A stretch of DNA of 35,970 nt from Lachnospiraceae bacterium (GCA_015057275.1 SVEO01000018.1:1-35970); one strand, 5' to 3'; shown: positions 1-8,136, counted from the first letter of the stretch. A program made the numbers and translations. The notes: generated from the sequence alone by a model not told the origin.

Positions 1-78
1 TACAATGAAAAACGAATTAAAGAGAAACTTGGCTGGATGAGTCCTGTCGAATACAGACTATCCGCTATGGCTGCATAA
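1..78 (+). CDS. IS3-family transposase OrfB, C-terminal fragment
   Basis: The reading frame is open from base 1 and ends with TAA at 76-78, giving 25 residues that start YNEKRIKEKLGWMSPVEYR. The pattern Y-N-x-K-R-I-K-x-K-L-x-x-x-S-P-V-E-Y-R is the well known C-terminal signature of the DDE integrase-type transposase OrfB of IS3/IS150 elements. The protein would catalyse strand transfer of the element; the catalytic DDE residues lie upstream of the window. The frame looks undamaged to its stop, so this copy may be intact. Confidence 0.8.
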   Translation, partial: YNEKRIKEKLGWMSPVEYRLSAMAA

Positions 79-82
79 AAAT

Positions 83-110
83 AGCGTAGCAGCCATTAAA
101 CTGCTACGCT
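83..110 (+). terminator. Hairpin behind the transposase gene
   Basis: A perfect 10-bp stem (AGCGTAGCAG at 83-92, CTGCTACGCT at 101-110) with an 8-base loop starts 5 bases after the transposase stop. There is no clear T run behind it, so it may be a transcript-stabilising hairpin or a weak terminator within the IS end. Confidence 0.45.
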
Positions 111-140
111 TAAAAAGTCTAACTTTTGGGGGTCACCTCA

Positions 141-459
141 GATTTTATTTTATCATAGAAGACCTTCGAAATCTTCAATTTACAGAAAAACTTTCACAGT
201 CTCATTTGATATTAGAGTTAGATGCGGGGGTGTATTCTCATAAATTTACAGATTTTTTTCATAGAGTCGATGATTGACAATGTGTGATTTGTCATAGTCT
301 CAGCAAGCGCGATTAAAGTTTCAAAGATAAGTGTATCTATTTTAGCATCATTTACTCTAAAAATTATAATGTGTCTACGGCACACCAACAGCCGGCGGCT
401 TTGCCGCCGGTTTTCTGTTCCCTGTGCATTTCTCTAATAGTAGATATGCTACATCAATT
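141..459. other. Intergenic region between the IS end and the XRE regulators; no convincing gene
   Basis: This AT-rich stretch holds no gene that I can support. A minus-strand frame of 55 codons (218-385, GTG start) is open but has no recognisable family and a poor start context. The only clear element is the GC-rich hairpin at 392-414. Confidence 0.5.
392..414 (+). terminator. Strong intrinsic terminator
   Basis: A perfect GC-only 8-bp stem (CCGGCGGC at 392-399, GCCGCCGG at 403-410) with a TTT loop is followed by TTTT at 411-414. Read on the plus strand it would end transcription coming from the IS side. No plus-strand gene precedes it directly, which suggests that the gene it served has been lost. 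Confidence 0.7.
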
Positions 460-807
460 TTAGAGTCTGAGATTTTTCAGACCTTCTTTTATTACTCTCG
501 TCGTTTCCACAATCAGACGGACTTCAGCATCGCTGCAATCCTCTAAAATCATCGCATATTCCATCATCATGATATTTTTCGACAGAAACAAAGAGTCACA
601 TACTAAAACATTGAGGGAAACGCCCAGTGCATTGGCAATCCACACCAGCACATCCAAGCTGGGGCTGGAATTTGCACCTTCGATGTTATTAATATGTGAC
701 TTTGACACGCCGGAAAGCATGCTTAGCTTTTCGGCACTCAGCCCACGTTCTTAGCGGTACCTTCGAATGTTCGCTCCCAAACTGCGGTAATTCACGGATT
801 TTCTCAT
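460..807 (-). pseudogene. Cro/CI-type XRE regulator interrupted by an in-frame stop codon
   Basis: On the minus strand an ATG at 807 with a GGAG ribosome binding site starts M-R-K-S-V-N-Y-R-S-L-G-A-N-I-R-R-Y-R, then a TAA (751-753) interrupts, and the same frame continues E-R-G-L-S-A-E-K-L-S-M-L-S-G-V-S to a stop at 460. The two halves join without a frame change into one helix-turn-helix domain (GVSKSHINNIEG is recognition-helix-like) plus a helical tail of about 50 residues. A single base change (for example from CAA, GAA or AAA) explains the stop. The intact XRE gene just upstream on the same strand is probably its paralogue. A truncated protein from the internal Met at 720 would lack the first helices. 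Confidence 0.75.
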
Positions 808-823
808 TTTTACTCCATTCCGA

Positions 824-1144
824 TTATTTCAGAATCTGTATGATTTTAAGCGCCCGTTCCTTTGTTGCATTGTCACAATCCCGCAATTCATTCAGGACAA
901 TTAAATCCAGCGTGGAGGAAATATCATCATATTCATCGTGCAAGACATAATCAACCGTAGTATTCATGGCATTGCAGACACGAATCAGGGTACTCAAAGA
1001 AATTTTAACACGATTATTCTCAATGTTGCTGATATGACTGGTATTTACCTCCGATAAATTTGCAACATATTCCTGCGTCAGATTCTTCGAAAGACGAATT
1101 TCCTTTAAACGTTCACCAATATGCTTAAAATCGATTTCACTCAT
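824..1144 (-). CDS. XRE-family transcriptional regulator (HTH_3)
   Basis: This 106-residue protein has an HTH_3 domain at about residues 7-64: GERLKEIRLSKNLTQEYVA, then SEVNTSHISNIEN as the turn and recognition helix. The rest is a short acidic, helical tail (about 65-106) with no effector domain. It would bind an operator as a dimer. It lies 16 bases upstream of the broken XRE gene on the same strand and was probably cotranscribed with it. Upstream is an inverted repeat, GAAGCA-6-TGCTTC (1161-1178), next to a -10-like ACTATA (1181-1186 as read on the plus strand), which could be its autoregulatory operator. The target genes are unknown. Confidence 0.85.
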   Translation of the reverse strand: MSEIDFKHIGERLKEIRLSKNLTQEYVANLSEVNTSHISNIENNRVKISLSTLIRVCNAMNTTVDYVLHDEYDDISSTLDLIVLNELRDCDNATKERALKIIQILK

Positions 1145-1160
1145 AGTAGACCTCTTTCTT

Positions 1161-1186
1161 GAAGCATCCTAGTGCTTCTTACTATA
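1161..1186 (-). promoter_or_regulatory. Candidate operator and -10 of the XRE gene
   Basis: The inverted repeat GAAGCA (1161-1166) / TGCTTC (1173-1178) lies 17-34 bases upstream of the XRE start, directly after a TATAGT -10-like box on the minus strand (1181-1186). No good -35 is visible. This fits autorepression, by position only. Confidence 0.3.
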
Positions 1187-1300
1187 ATATGTTGCTTTAA
1201 TTGTAATATTTATTTAGCTACAGAGTAATTATGTAAAACTATAAAATTGTTAGCAACAAGTTATGGTGTAGACTTGGAAGAGTTAAATTAATGGTGTGTA

Positions 1301-1709
1301 GTGCGTATGCTAATTTTGCATTTTATATGTGCATATGTTTTCATTTTACCGGGAGCTTTTACGAACAGTCCAAAACTCACAATAGTAGAAAACAACAAAG
1401 TCAAGAAGTTGGTTCTAAATGCGGTAAAGGATCGTTGTTCCGCTTTGTATGATATAGAGCCGTCAGAAATATACGATACAACAAAAGTGAGTGGAAAATC
1501 ATTCAATTAGATGAGTTCGCAGATATTGAAAAAACGTGGATTTGTTTGCTGGATCTTAATTTTATGAGTACAGCAACAAAGACAGGCGAAAACGAGTATC
1601 AAGTTATGGTGACATATATTATCCAGCTGAGTAAGATTATTATCACTTTGACGTGCAAAGAGATGCAGATAATAACTATATTATTACAGGGTTTAGAATT
1701 GATACTTAA
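1301..1709 (+). pseudogene. Degraded gene, at least two frameshifts and one stop
   Basis: Three consecutive frames look protein-like and join end to end. From a GTG at 1301 the first frame runs to ...YDTTKVSGKSFN and stops at about 1510. The next frame continues L-D-E-F-A-D-I-E-K-T-W-I-C-L-L-D-L-N-F to about 1610. The third reads G-D-I-Y-Y-P-A-E, a stop, then DYYHFDVQRDADNN and GFRIDT before TAA at 1707-1709. Two small indels plus one nonsense codon would rebuild a protein of about 135 residues with a hydrophobic, possibly secretory N-terminus. I do not recognise the family. Confidence 0.5.
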
Positions 1710-1719
1710 GAACGTTAAA

Positions 1720-1750
1720 CCGGGTGCGATTCACGCACCCGGCATTTTTT
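1720..1750. terminator. Intrinsic terminator, probably bidirectional
   Basis: A perfect 9-bp stem, CCGGGTGCG (1720-1728) and CGCACCCGG (1734-1742), has the loop ATTCA and is followed by a T run (1745-1750). It sits between the pseudogene (plus) and the end of the DUF1836 gene (minus). The T run serves the plus strand best; on the minus strand the hairpin follows the stop codon directly. Confidence 0.7.
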
Positions 1751-2393
1751 ATTTCTTCTTCTCTTTTTCTTTTTTCTCTTTCTTTTCTTTTTCGTTCTCG
1801 GCTGGGGCCTGAGGGGTATATAACCGGTCAATCAGATTTTCGACAATCTGTTTTTTCGTATACACATCAAAGCTGAGCATGCAAATCAGCGCGAAAAGCT
1901 GCAGGGAATTGCGCTCGGCGGTATCTTTTACATCAGCGAAAGTCTCGCTTGATGCAGCATACTTCTTTTCCAAATCAGCGTAAAGTTCGGAACTTAGAAG
2001 TTCGCGTTTACGCACAACCTCATCGTATACCTGCGTCAGATTGAGCCCATCCGCATTGTTGAAATACGCTTCGCTCAGCGGATGCAACAGAGAGTTGATG
2101 TCATTAATAGAAAGCAGGTTTTTAAAGTAGTAGATGAAGGCGAGCATAATCACGTGCTCTTTCGTGTACTTTTTCTTTTCCGGTGAAGGCAGCAGGTTAT
2201 TTTTAGCGTAATTGTTAATCATTGTCTTCGTGAGAATCTTATCGTCCTCTGTGCGCTTCATCTGCCCAAGCTGGCTCTCCATAAACGTTGTCACCTGGTC
2301 CATATAAAGATTGATATTCGGAATATCCTCCGAAGAAATCAGCTTCATTTTCTGAATAGCTTCGGAAATAATCTTTTCCACATTCTGTTCCAT
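1749..2393 (-). CDS. DUF1836 domain-containing protein
   Basis: This 214-residue protein has the DUF1836 core at about residues 22-125. Its signatures are IPNINLYMDQVTTFM, TKTMINNYAKNNLLPSPEKK (a winged-helix-like segment) and HVIMLAFIYYFKNLLSINDI. The family is common in Firmicutes, is thought to be MerR-like in its DNA-binding half, and has no established function. The C-terminal 15 residues are almost pure Lys/Glu (EKEKKEKKEKEKKK), a low-complexity charged tail. It is preceded by a GGGAGG-like site on the minus strand and ends at the 1720-1750 hairpin. It is divergent from pspA, with a 240-bp gap for both promoters. Confidence 0.8.
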   Translation of the reverse strand: MEQNVEKIISEAIQKMKLISSEDIPNINLYMDQVTTFMESQLGQMKRTEDDKILTKTMINNYAKNNLLPSPEKKKYTKEHVIMLAFIYYFKNLLSINDINSLLHPLSEAYFNNADGLNLTQVYDEVVRKRELLSSELYADLEKKYAASSETFADVKDTAERNSLQLFALICMLSFDVYTKKQIVENLIDRLYTPQAPAENEKEKKEKKEKEKKK

Positions 2394-2533
2394 AACTACC
2401 TCCCTTACCGAAAAAACGCGGACAAGTATTATTTACAATCTACATGACGTAGTTTTAATTACTAAATAACAAAGATAGTATACTAGAAGTGCGAAAAAAA
2501 ACAAGTATTATGCAAAAATTCTGTGAAAATAAA

Positions 2534-2572
2534 GCAAAAGCGGATGACTTTTGCGATTTTGTGTGCTAAAAT
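2534..2572 (+). promoter_or_regulatory. Candidate pspA promoter with overlapping inverted repeat
   Basis: ATGACT (2544-2549), a 17-base spacer and TAAAAT (2567-2572) make a plausible sigma-A promoter. An inverted repeat, GCAAAAG (2534-2540) / CTTTTGC (2548-2554), overlaps the -35 and could be the operator of a stress regulator. pspA/liaH genes are normally induced by cell-envelope stress. Confidence 0.4.
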
Positions 2573-2635
2573 GATAAAGAAATTTTCAAAAATCTTATAT
2601 GGATGCCGGTAAGGCAGCGGAAAGGATGGTAAAAC

Positions 2636-3310
2636 ATGGGCATTATTACAAGATTTAAGGATATTATGGCGGCAAATTTCAACGCATTATTGGACCGTTG
2701 TGAAGATCCTGCAAAGATGGTAGACCAGTATTTAAGAAATCTGGAAGAGGATTTAGTGGAAGTAAAGAAGGAAACAGCTTCCGTCATCGCTGCAGAAAAG
2801 AAGGCGAAGAGAGACTTAGACGAGAATATGGAAGATATTAATAAATATCAGACATTGGCAGAACGCGCGATTATGGCAGGCAACGACGGCGATGCAAAGC
2901 AGTTCTTAACAAAGAAGGCAGAGTTGACAAAGCTTTCCGCTGATTTACAGCTTACATACAATCTTGCGAAGGATAACGCAGACAAGATGCGTCAGATGCA
3001 TGACAAGCTTGTGAGCGACATCGAGCAGTTAAGAACAAGAAAAGATATGATTAAGGCAAAGGCAGCCGTAGCGAAGACACAGCAGCGTGTAAATGAGATG
3101 ACTTCCAGCTATGACAGTGCGCAGGCAGGTATCGGAGCTTTCGAAAAGATGGAAGCTAAGGTGGATAAGATGTTAGACGAAGCAAATGCGATGGCAGAGT
3201 TAAACGTGGACAATGATTCCGCGGAAGCTTTGGCAGCAAAGTATGAAACACCGACCAATACCGAAATCGATGCAGAGCTGGCAGCATTGAAGGAAAAATT
3301 AGGCAAGTAA
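2636..3310 (+). CDS. pspA: PspA/IM30 family phage shock protein (LiaH-like)
   Basis: This 224-residue protein is almost entirely alpha-helical coiled coil. It starts MGIITRFKDIMAANFNALLD, the amphipathic N-terminal helix typical of PspA/Vipp1/LiaH, followed by EDPAKMVDQYLRNLEEDL and long Glu/Lys/Ala-rich helices. PspA proteins assemble into large helical rods on the inner face of the membrane and protect it during envelope stress. No PspB, PspC or LiaRS genes are nearby, as is common in Firmicutes. The ribosome binding site AAAGGA lies 8 bases before the ATG. pcrA follows after 12 bases, so the two may be cotranscribed. Confidence 0.92.
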   Translation: MGIITRFKDIMAANFNALLDRCEDPAKMVDQYLRNLEEDLVEVKKETASVIAAEKKAKRDLDENMEDINKYQTLAERAIMAGNDGDAKQFLTKKAELTKLSADLQLTYNLAKDNADKMRQMHDKLVSDIEQLRTRKDMIKAKAAVAKTQQRVNEMTSSYDSAQAGIGAFEKMEAKVDKMLDEANAMAELNVDNDSAEALAAKYETPTNTEIDAELAALKEKLGK

Positions 3311-3322
3311 TAAGGATTTTAT

Positions 3323-5632
3323 ATGAGCATATACAACACATTAAATGATATGCAGCAGGAAGCGGTTCGCCACACGGAGGGACCGCTCCTTGTTTTGGCA
3401 GGGGCAGGTTCCGGTAAAACGCGCGTTTTGACGCACCGGATTGCTTATTTGATTGAAGAAAAAGGGGTTAACCCATGGAATATCATGGCGATTACCTTTA
3501 CCAATAAGGCGGCGGGCGAGATGCGCGAGCGTGTGGACCGCTTGGTGGGCTTCGGCGCAGAGCATATTTGGGTGTCGACCTTCCATTCGTCGTGCGTGCG
3601 GATTTTGCGCCGTTACATCGACCGCATTGGCTATGAGAATGATTTTACCATTTACGATGCGGATGACCAGAAAACGTTAATGAAGGAAGTCTGCAAGCAA
3701 CTGAATATTGATACGAAAAAGACGAAGGAGCGGGCGTTCTTGTCGGTAATTTCACAAGCCAAGGACGCGCTTATCGGACCGCTTGCGTATGCCAAGGACC
3801 ATATGTATGAGTTTGAGATGAAGCCGTATGTTGAGGCATATAAGTTGTATCAGGAGAAGTTAAAAAAGAACAATGCGCTCGACTTTGACGATTTAATTTT
3901 TAAAACGGTGGAATTATTCCGTGCGTGTCCGGATGTGTTAGAATCGTATCAGGAGCGATTCCGCTACATTATGGTCGATGAGTACCAGGATACGAACCAT
4001 GCGCAGTTTGTGTTAATCAATCTGCTGGCGTCGAAGTACCGCAACATTTGTGTGGTCGGCGACGATGACCAGTCGATTTATAAATTCCGTGGCGCGGACA
4101 TCCGCAACATATTGGAGTTTGAACAGGCGTTTGAGGGGGCGAAGGTTGTTAAGCTTGAGCAGAATTACCGCTCAACGCAGAACATTCTTGATACGGCCAA
4201 CCAGGTCATCCGCCACAACACCGGCCGCAAGAGCAAGAAGCTGTGGACGGAGAATGCGACCGGCAAGAATATCAGTTTTATCAGTGCTTACGATGGTTAC
4301 CGGGAAGCGGAAATCATCGCCTCACAGATTGAAGAAGATGTGCGAAGCCGACGGTATCAATATCAGGACATCGCCTGTTTGTATCGAACGAACGCGCAAT
4401 CGCGTACGCTGGAAGAAAAATTCCTGATGCATAATATTCCGTATAAGATTGTCGGCGGTGTGAACTTCTACCAGCGCAAGGAAATTAAGGATGTGCTGGC
4501 GTATTTGAAGACGGTCGAGAGCGGCAAGGACGATGTGGCGGCGAAGCGCATTATCAATGTGCCGAAGCGAGGCATCGGTCAGGCAAGTATCGACCGCGTG
4601 CAGATTTATGCGGATGCGCGCGGACTGGGATTTTTTGAGGCGCTGGAAGAAGTGGAAAATATCGCCGGGATGAGCCGCGCAATGAACAAAATCAACGATT
4701 TTACAAAGTTGATTTCCGATGTGCGAAAGAGGATGGAGTACCTTTCCCTGACAGAGCTGGCGCGCGATATTCTGGACGAAATCGGCTATCTTGCGGATTT
4801 ACAGGCCGAGGGTACGGACGAAGCGAACGGCCGTATCGAGAACATCGAGGAATTTTTGAATAAGCTGACCGACTACGAGAACAGTGCTGAGGAGCCGACA
4901 CTGACCGGATTTTTGGAAGAGGTCGCGCTCGTGGCTGATATCGACAGCCTGACCGAAGAAAATCAATATGTGGTGTTGATGACCATTCACAGTGCCAAGG
5001 GTTTGGAGTTTCCGAAGGTGTATCTGACCGGCATGGAAGAAGGCCTGTTCCCGAGCTATATGACGATGATGTCTGACGACCCGGATGAGGTTGAGGAGGA
5101 GCGCAGACTTTGCTACGTGGCGATTACGCGTGCGCGCGAAGAACTGGTTGTTTCTGCGGCGAAAATGCGCACGGTGCACGGCGAGACGCGCTACAATCCG
5201 GTGTCACGTTTTGTAAAAGAAATGCCGCAACAATTGTTGGAGGAGTTTGGTGCGGAAGATGACCGTGCGCAAAATTCGTTCGTGCGCAGTACTTTGGGCG
5301 CAAGTTCGTTTGGCAGTAATACATTTAGTACAGCGAAGCCGAGTGTAGCAGCAACACCGGGTTACGATTTTGCGGGCAATTCTCCGGCGTTACGCAAAAA
5401 GGACACCACCATGTTTGACAAGCCATTTTCTGCGGTAGTGACAAAAGGTGGTGCAGTGAAAGCCGACCGGCTTGAATATGCCGAGGGAGACCGTGTAAAG
5501 CACATCAAATTCGGCGAAGGCACGGTGCTTTCCATCGTCGATGGCGGCCGTGATTTCGAAGTTACGGTCGAATTTGACAAGGCGGGGCAGAAGAAAATGA
5601 TGGCCGGTTTTGCAAAATTGAAAAAAATATAA
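3323..5632 (+). CDS. pcrA: ATP-dependent DNA helicase PcrA (UvrD family, SF1A)
   Basis: All superfamily 1A motifs of this 769-residue protein are visible in order: Q motif LNDMQQEAV, Walker A AGAGSGKT (26-33), Ia TFTNKAAGEMRERV, Ib TFHSSCVRILRR, motif II VDEYQDTN (218-225), motif III DDDQSIYKFRGAD, IV LEQNYRST, V TIHSAKGLEFPKV and VI CYVAITRARE. The final 50 residues (YAEGDRVKHIKFGEGTVLS) form the Tudor-like domain that contacts RNA polymerase in PcrA. The length is a little above the usual 720-750 because of a Ser/Thr/Ala-rich linker at about 650-700. PcrA unwinds 3'-5' in nucleotide excision repair, clears RecA and transcription obstacles, and supports plasmid rolling-circle replication. 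It is probably cotranscribed with pspA. Confidence 0.97.
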   Translation: MSIYNTLNDMQQEAVRHTEGPLLVLAGAGSGKTRVLTHRIAYLIEEKGVNPWNIMAITFTNKAAGEMRERVDRLVGFGAEHIWVSTFHSSCVRILRRYIDRIGYENDFTIYDADDQKTLMKEVCKQLNIDTKKTKERAFLSVISQAKDALIGPLAYAKDHMYEFEMKPYVEAYKLYQEKLKKNNALDFDDLIFKTVELFRACPDVLESYQERFRYIMVDEYQDTNHAQFVLINLLASKYRNICVVGDDDQSIYKFRGADIRNILEFEQAFEGAKVVKLEQNYRSTQNILDTANQVIRHNTGRKSKKLWTENATGKNISFISAYDGYREAEIIASQIEEDVRSRRYQYQDIACLYRTNAQSRTLEEKFLMHNIPYKIVGGVNFYQRKEIKDVLAYLKTVESGKDDVAAKRIINVPKRGIGQASIDRVQIYADARGLGFFEALEEVENIAGMSRAMNKINDFTKLISDVRKRMEYLSLTELARDILDEIGYLADLQAEGTDEANGRIENIEEFLNKLTDYENSAEEPTLTGFLEEVALVADIDSLTEENQYVVLMTIHSAKGLEFPKVYLTGMEEGLFPSYMTMMSDDPDEVEEERRLCYVAITRAREELVVSAAKMRTVHGETRYNPVSRFVKEMPQQLLEEFGAEDDRAQNSFVRSTLGASSFGSNTFSTAKPSVAATPGYDFAGNSPALRKKDTTMFDKPFSAVVTKGGAVKADRLEYAEGDRVKHIKFGEGTVLSIVDGGRDFEVTVEFDKAGQKKMMAGFAKLKKI

Positions 5633-5682
5633 AATTTTTCATTTTAAGCATAAATAGCATGGAAAAAATTTAGAATATATGT

Positions 5683-5753
5683 TATAATGAATGAAATCGC
5701 TGAATCCAAGCATCTGGTAAATGCTTGCATTTACCGGAAGTTTATTTTCAGCG
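5683..5753 (+). promoter_or_regulatory. Promoter -10 and a structured 5' leader
   Basis: TATAAT at 5683-5688 (no good -35) precedes a leader with two nested pairings: an outer stem CGCTGAA (5698-5704) / TTCAGCG (5747-5753) enclosing an inner hairpin GGTAAATG (5716-5723) / CATTTACC (5728-5735). The ribosome binding site AGGAAGG starts directly after the outer stem. This could be a stability element or a translational control element; no known riboswitch is recognised. Confidence 0.4.
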
Positions 5754-5771
5754 CAGGAAGGAACGTTAATT

Positions 5772-6083
5772 ATGAACCGTGTAGAAGATTTTTTACATGC
5801 GATGAAGTTAGGAGAGATTTTTAAGATGCAGAACGAGAAAAAGCATAGCAAGTTAGTAATGATTTTAGCAATCGTCGGTGCAGTCGTTGCCATTGCTGCC
5901 ATTGCCGCAGGTGTGTACTACTTTTTAAAGAAGAGATCCGAAATGGAAGTAGAGTTTTTTGAAGAAGAGGATTGCGATGACGACTTTTTCGTAGAAGAGG
6001 AAGCAGAGGAAGAAGTCGAAGTCATCGGGGAGGCGGCAGACAACAATGAAGTTGTTACCACAGCAGATATCGAGGAAGAATAA
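5772..6083 (+). CDS. Small single-span membrane protein with acidic tail
   Basis: The ATG at 5772 is preferred over an upstream ATG at 5721 because AGGAAGGA lies about 10 bases before it, and the earlier start falls inside the leader hairpin. The 103-residue product has a charged N-terminus (MNRVEDFLHAMKLGEIFK), one hydrophobic span at about residues 31-54 (VMILAIVGAVVAIAAIAAG), a KKR stop-transfer and then a tail of about 45 residues that is mostly Glu/Asp. Proteins of this layout are common in Lachnospiraceae, but I know no function. It is monocistronic: own promoter and a terminator at 6091-6134. Confidence 0.7.
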   Translation: MNRVEDFLHAMKLGEIFKMQNEKKHSKLVMILAIVGAVVAIAAIAAGVYYFLKKRSEMEVEFFEEEDCDDDFFVEEEAEEEVEVIGEAADNNEVVTTADIEEE

Positions 6084-6090
6084 TTTAGGG

Positions 6091-6134
6091 AAATGTCACA
6101 ATCCCGGTATTGGGAGCTGTGGCATTTCTTTTTT
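6091..6134 (+). terminator. Intrinsic terminator
   Basis: AAATGTCACAATCCC (6091-6105) pairs with GGGAGCTGTGGCATTT (6112-6126) with one mismatch and one bulge, and is followed by CTTTTTT. It closes the transcript of the acidic membrane protein just before rlmD. Confidence 0.8.
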
Positions 6135-6157
6135 GAAATAACGAGGAAGGTAATAAC

Positions 6158-7537
6158 ATGAAAAAAGGTCAAACATATACCGGTTACGTGGAGCGGGTCG
6201 ATTTTCCGAATAAAGGCATCGTAAATGCAGAGGGCGAGAAAGTGACCGTCAAGGGTGTGCTCCCGCAGCAGACCGTCAAATTTATCGCATCGAAAAAGAA
6301 AAGCGGGAAATGGGAAGGGCGCTTATTGCAGGTTTTGCAGCCGGCACCGTACGAGCATAGCCGCGAAGCTGCGGCGGTTTGCCCGCACTCTGCGGATTGC
6401 GGCGGCTGTACATACCAGACCGTTCCGTACGAGGTACAGTTAGAAATTAAGAAAAATCAGGTTAAGAAAATTATCGATGGCGTCTGCAAGGAATACGAAT
6501 TCGAGGGCATTTTACCGAGCCCGCTGACGGCGGATTACCGCAATAAAATGGAGTTTTCTTTCGGCGATACGTTTAAGGACGGACCGCTGGCGCTTGGTAT
6601 GCATAAGAAGGGTAGTTTCCATGACATCGTAACAACGACCGACTGCCGAATTGTACACGAGGATTTTCGCAAGATTCTTGCCGCAGTACTCGAATTTTTT
6701 GCTGAGCGTGATGTGACATTCTATCACAAAATGTCTCACGTTGGATATTTGCGTCATCTGCTCGTGCGTCGTGGGGTACATTCGGGAGAAATCACGGTTA
6801 ATCTCGTGACGAGCACGCAGCGTGATGCCACACAGATTGCTGCTGAGGATACAGCATTTACCGAGCTGCTTCGCAGTTTACCGCTTGAGGGAACGATTGT
6901 CGGCATCAGCCACATTTATAATGACAGTCTTGCGGATGTCGTGCAGAGCGACTGCACCGACATTTTGTACGGTACCGATTATTTTTATGAGCAGCTTTTG
7001 GGACTCAAATTCAAAATCAGCACATTCTCATTTTTCCAGACAAACTCGCTTGGTGCGGAAGTGCTCTACAGCAAAGCGCGCGAATACGTCGGCGAAACGA
7101 AAGATAAAACGATTTTCGATTTATACAGCGGCACCGGCACGATTGCCCAGATTTTGGCGCCGGTGGCGAAGAAAGTGGTCGGCGTGGAAATCGTCGAAGA
7201 AGCAGTCGAAGCTGCCAAGGTCAACGCCGCGGAAAACGGCCTTAGCAACTGTGAATTTATTGCCGGCGATGTGCTCAAAGTCATCGACAGCATCGAGGAC
7301 AGGCCGGACTTCATCGTGCTTGATCCGCCGCGTGACGGCATCCACCCGAAGGCATTGGAGAAGATTATTGATTACGGCGTGGACCGCATGGTATATATTT
7401 CATGCAAGCCAACAAGCCTCGCGCGCGATTTGGTTGTACTACAGGAGCGCGGCTATCAGGTGATAAAGGTATGTGCGTGCGATATGTTCCCGGGAACACC
7501 GCATGTGGAGACAGTCTGTCTGCTGTCGAAAAAGTAG
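6158..7537 (+). CDS. rlmD: 23S rRNA (uracil-C5)-methyltransferase, RlmD/RumA type
   Basis: This 459-residue protein is of the TrmA/RumA family and transfers a methyl group from SAM to C5 of a uridine in 23S rRNA (U1939, and in many Firmicutes U747 as well). The N-terminal TRAM-like OB domain (1-60) is followed by a [4Fe-4S] set: C75, C81 and C84 (C-x5-C-x2-C) and C163 in TTDCRIVH. The SAM site is DLYSGTGTIAQ (from D321), with VLDPPRDGIHP and the catalytic nucleophile C416 in YISCKPTSLARD. All residues needed for activity are present. GAGGAAGG precedes the ATG. Downstream lies a relic of a second gene of this family (8137-8265). Confidence 0.95.
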   Translation: MKKGQTYTGYVERVDFPNKGIVNAEGEKVTVKGVLPQQTVKFIASKKKSGKWEGRLLQVLQPAPYEHSREAAAVCPHSADCGGCTYQTVPYEVQLEIKKNQVKKIIDGVCKEYEFEGILPSPLTADYRNKMEFSFGDTFKDGPLALGMHKKGSFHDIVTTTDCRIVHEDFRKILAAVLEFFAERDVTFYHKMSHVGYLRHLLVRRGVHSGEITVNLVTSTQRDATQIAAEDTAFTELLRSLPLEGTIVGISHIYNDSLADVVQSDCTDILYGTDYFYEQLLGLKFKISTFSFFQTNSLGAEVLYSKAREYVGETKDKTIFDLYSGTGTIAQILAPVAKKVVGVEIVEEAVEAAKVNAAENGLSNCEFIAGDVLKVIDSIEDRPDFIVLDPPRDGIHPKALEKIIDYGVDRMVYISCKPTSLARDLVVLQERGYQVIKVCACDMFPGTPHVETVCLLSKK

Positions 7538-7591
7538 ATTTTAAGTGGTAGAAAATATCACTAAAGGCAATGGAGAAAAGGAGGCGATTGT

Positions 7592-8131
7592 GTGATACTT
7601 GAAGATGCGAAATTATTGCTGGTTGAAAATAATATTTCTTTTGAAACAGTCGAATACAGAGATGAAAAAGAATATTGGCATCACACAATGCTCTTTCCAT
7701 ATACAAAAAATGCAAAATCATGCAAAGTTATAGCTATTGTTGTAAAGAGTAACAACGGAAACAAGAATATTGAGCTTCAGTTTAATGAGACTGATGCTGG
7801 CTTTGTGTTTGAAGAATTAAGATTTGGTGACTTATGCTTTGAATTTTTTGATGTTTTAGAAGAAGTTCTAGTATTGGATTTAATTTTAAAAATTAAGAAA
7901 ATACAAGAGGGGAAATTGACAGTCGTTCTAGCCAACAATCTTAAGAAAAGATGTTGGATAGGAGATGCGGTGTTCGATTTAAATGATGACGATGATTTAT
8001 TTGGCAAAAAGGGGTATGAAGAAGCAATGCAGAGAATCCGTAAGCCATATGGACTTTTGGGAAAATTATTTAAATCGAAAATACAATATGAAATATATGA
8101 TTGGAATAGCTATCAATGTATCATCAAATAA
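7592..8131 (+). CDS. Hypothetical protein, AT-rich orphan
   Basis: The 179-residue product starts at a GTG with an ideal AAAGGAGG site 6-7 bases upstream. It has no signal peptide or membrane segment, is rich in Lys, Glu, Asp and aromatic residues, and carries LNDDDDLFG near residue 130. I do not recognise a family; the size and acidic, soluble character would fit an immunity-type or SMI1-like protein, but this is only a guess. Its base composition is clearly more AT-rich than rlmD before it, and it sits between rlmD and a relic of an rlmD-type 3' end, so it was probably acquired by insertion or recombination. Confidence 0.7.
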   Translation: MILEDAKLLLVENNISFETVEYRDEKEYWHHTMLFPYTKNAKSCKVIAIVVKSNNGNKNIELQFNETDAGFVFEELRFGDLCFEFFDVLEEVLVLDLILKIKKIQEGKLTVVLANNLKKRCWIGDAVFDLNDDDDLFGKKGYEEAMQRIRKPYGLLGKLFKSKIQYEIYDWNSYQCIIK

Positions 8132-8136
8132 CGTGA

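Larger units (their letters stand above)
1..140 (+). mobile_element. 3' end of an IS3-family (IS150-like) insertion sequence, truncated by the window edge
   Basis: The first 78 bases encode the last residues of an IS3-family OrfB transposase, followed by a hairpin (83-110) and a terminal inverted repeat ending in CA near 139-140 (GTCTAACTTTT, then GGGGGTCACCTCA). That end sequence is typical of the IS150 group of the IS3 family. The other end lies outside the window, so neither completeness nor the target duplication can be judged. Confidence 0.75.

Noticed and set aside
218-385. Minus-strand 55-codon frame near the IS end
   Set aside because: No recognisable family, no ribosome binding site at the GTG, and it runs up to a GC-rich terminator.
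4050-4427. Long alternative frames inside pcrA, rlmD and trkAH
   Set aside because: They are shadow frames of well-supported genes; Arg-, Ser- and Cys-rich products without family features.
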